In this document: piece by piece, positions 62,304-64,000 of the stretch
Numbering within the stretch: the first letter of the stretch is position 1
Layout: the number at the start of each line of letters is the position of its first letter
NCBI RefSeq assembly: GCF_003051055.1
Contig: NZ_QAON01000013.1
Location: 1-64,000 of the forward strand
DNA: 64,000 nt
Direction of reading: 5' to 3'
DNA from: Agitococcus lubricus
GTDB taxonomy: Bacteria > Pseudomonadota > Gammaproteobacteria > Pseudomonadales > Moraxellaceae
Position numbers and translations under genes: made by a program
Notes under the pieces: generated by a model
Database searches by the model: none
What the model was told of the DNA's origin: nothing
Seen by the model: only the letters and a program-made list of their open reading frames with translations

Positions 62304-64000
62304 TTATAGCAACGCATTAAGACTGGGATGTGCCAAAATCGCACTCAGCCGCGTCATGGCTTGCGCTTGTTCATCAGGACTGAGTTGAGAGTAGGAAACC
62401 AGTTGTACCAATAATTGCTGAACCATATTTTGCTTTTCTTCTGCCGTTTTGGGGTAGCTTTGTTGTTGGAATAACTGCATTTTTTTCGCAGTTCGTGTTT
62501 CGTTATCTGTGTAAGGACTGGGTAAATCCAGTAATAACTCTAACACTAAACAGTTTTCTTGAAACAGTTGCGCATGTTCTTGAGGATTATCGCCTTTGAG
62601 TTGCGCCATCGATTGCCAGCGTTTGTTGAGTGCGCTGTTAAAAAAGTTAGGCACATTCAGTTGTTGACGCGCGGCCTGATGCTGCTCAATAGAAATGGCT
62701 TTTCCTGCCAATACGGCATTTTCGGCACTAAAACATAAATTTAAGGCATCTAAAATGGCTTGCCGTTGACTTGCTTTGGCTTCATAGGCTTGAGAGTCTA
62801 TTTTTTGTTGCCATTGTTGCTTAATTTGCGTTAATTGTTGCCGTGTATCTTGATAAGTTTCTTTGGGTAACGACAGTGATTGTAGTTCTTGTACTAAGGC
62901 ATCAAATTGTTGTTGACGCTCCTCAATATGCTCTAAATCAACCAATACGGCTAAATTTTCTAAAAGCTGTTTGCTGCGCTCAATATTGGCTTGTTCTTGC
63001 TGCTGACGGGCTTGTTTTTCTTCTTCGCGTTTGGCAAAAACGGCGTCACACTGTTGACGAAATTCTTCCCACAGTTTTTGGTCTTTAGCATGGCCGCAAC
63101 TACCTAAGCCTTTCCATGTTTGTTGTAATTCTTTGGCTTTTTGGCAGGCATCGCGCACGGAGCTGAGTTCGAGCAAATGGCTGGCTTCTTTAATTAAGGC
63201 TTGTTTACGATTGGCCTGTAGCGCATATTCATCTTGTAGTTTTTTTTCAAGACCCTGCATGACGTCGTTAAAACGCGTCAGCAGCTTTTTATGAACTTTG
63301 CTGTCGACAGGATGATGTATTTGCCAGTCTTCGCGTGCTTTTTTAATAATAGACAAATGCGTTGGCCAATGAACGACATCGGGCATTTGGGCTAAATATT
63401 GTTCAAGCTCTACACATAATGCCTCTCTGTTAATGGCATTTTGCTCTTGAATGGCTTTTTGTTGGTCAAAATACTGTTGGCAAGGCGCATAGGCTTGTTG
63501 ACTCAGGTCTTTGAATTGTTGCCATAAGGCTTTTTCGGCCTCATTATTAACCATGCCAACGGCTTGCCATTCGGCTTGCAGCGCTTTAATTTCATCTAAA
63601 CGACTTAAACCCTCTGCCTCTAAGTGTTCTGCTAACTGACGCATCTTGGCGACTAGCTCTTCTTTTTTGGGCAAAATAGCAAATTCTGCCCAATCTTTCA
63701 GTTGTTGCAGTTCTTGTGCCCATTGAACCAGTCGTGGTTCGTGTAACTTATGTGTTTTAGCCAGTTGTTGTGCCGATTTTAGGTATTGGCTGGCTTGACG
63801 ACTATTACCTTCTGCAATGGCTTGACTGATTTGTGTGATTAATTGTTGAAATTCAGGAAAGTCTTTGGCTTCGGGTTTGGGTGGTTTGGCAGTCGCTTTA
63901 ATTTCTTGCGTAGGGGCAACACGGTGTCGCTTTTCAACTTGGATTAAAATGGCTTGTAAACGCTGAAAAAACGCAGGCAATTGCGTATGCTTATGTAATT
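62304..64000 (-). CDS. DUF349-repeat protein (partial)
   Basis: At least 565 residues of a DUF349 protein; the reading frame stays open to the window edge, so the N-terminus is missing. It is Gln/Glu/Lys-rich and mostly helical, with repeated DUF349 segments such as LWQQFKDLSQQAYAPCQQYF, ELQQTWKGLGSCGHAKDQKL and LWEEFRQQCDAVFAKREEE. The last part, AKKMQLFQQQSYP and LNALL, is the family's C-terminal end. DUF349 proteins of Pseudomonadales are long coiled-coil cytoplasmic proteins of unknown function. A TTG near the window end can be read as a start but is unlikely to be one. Confidence 0.85.
   Translation of the reverse strand, partial: LHKHTQLPAFFQRLQAILIQVEKRHRVAPTQEIKATAKPPKPEAKDFPEFQQLITQISQAIAEGNSRQASQYLKSAQQLAKTHKLHEPRLVQWAQELQQLKDWAEFAILPKKEELVAKMRQLAEHLEAEGLSRLDEIKALQAEWQAVGMVNNEAEKALWQQFKDLSQQAYAPCQQYFDQQKAIQEQNAINREALCVELEQYLAQMPDVVHWPTHLSIIKKAREDWQIHHPVDSKVHKKLLTRFNDVMQGLEKKLQDEYALQANRKQALIKEASHLLELSSVRDACQKAKELQQTWKGLGSCGHAKDQKLWEEFRQQCDAVFAKREEEKQARQQQEQANIERSKQLLENLAVLVDLEHIEERQQQFDALVQELQSLSLPKETYQDTRQQLTQIKQQWQQKIDSQAYEAKASQRQAILDALNLCFSAENAVLAGKAISIEQHQAARQQLNVPNFFNSALNKRWQSMAQLKGDNPQEHAQLFQENCLVLELLLDLPSPYTDNETRTAKKMQLFQQQSYPKTAEEKQNMVQQLLVQLVSYSQLSPDEQAQAMTRLSAILAHPSLNALL

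Overview
The window is chromosomal DNA from a moderately AT-rich gammaproteobacterium. Gene order (ruvB-ybgC-tolQRAB-pal, then cpoB-queE-queC), a PA4642-family protein, rapA, rluA, gcvR, minCDE and a gspE-M operon all point to Pseudomonadales. A Moraxellaceae-like lineage fits the base composition and gene set, but that placement is inference.

Region 1 (1-16566) is the right-hand part of an integrated genomic island. It opens with the tail of an IS3-like element that has cut off an unidentified gene. A tight four-gene operon follows (210-7493): a DUF1156 DNA methyltransferase, a RecF/SMC-like ATPase, a small PD-(D/E)XK-like nuclease and a DUF499 ATPase. A single-chain GmrSD-like DUF262/HNH protein converges on it (7583-10039). 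Together they look like a defence module, and this is the best candidate for a poorly described system. Next comes a minus-strand mobile-element cassette (10154-15761): a small unknown protein, a recombination-directionality-factor-like protein, a YqaJ-type exonuclease, a TIM-barrel protein, a DUF6878 protein, a DUF932 protein and a glycine-zipper/zinc-ribbon protein. Strong hairpins stand between many of these genes. The island ends at a 19-bp copy of a tRNA-Leu-like 3' end (16548-16566) with arm-like GGGGGCAA repeats beside it. What looks like a decayed integrase start lies just beyond.

Region 2 (16902-32387) is housekeeping: a zinc metalloprotease, rapA and rluA, a UvrD-like helicase, a GNAT acetyltransferase, a redoxin-like/2OG oxygenase fusion, DAHP synthase, an OmpA-like lipoprotein, a DUF2058 protein, a CvfB-like S1 protein, a BepA-like periplasmic protease, a TusA-like protein, a Bcp peroxiredoxin and GcvR.

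Region 3 (32729-44818, minus strand) holds ruvB-ybgC-tolQ-tolR-tolA-tolB-pal, the trans-envelope system for outer-membrane constriction. A CHASE2 Ser/Thr kinase and a PP2C phosphatase follow, and then cpoB, queE and queC. The kinase/phosphatase pair splits the usual pal-cpoB neighbourhood. TolA carries 13 copies of a 16-residue repeat.

Region 4 (44964-50199) holds tRNA-Arg(CCG), folD, a GMC oxidoreductase with a Tat-exported partner, and an MscS channel with a DUF432 protein. Region 5 (50607-58030) is a type II secretion operon, gspE to gspM, without gspC or gspD. Region 6 (58088-64000, minus strand) holds a PA4642-family protein, minE-minD and minC, a pore-less voltage-sensor-like membrane protein and a DUF349 protein that runs off the window.
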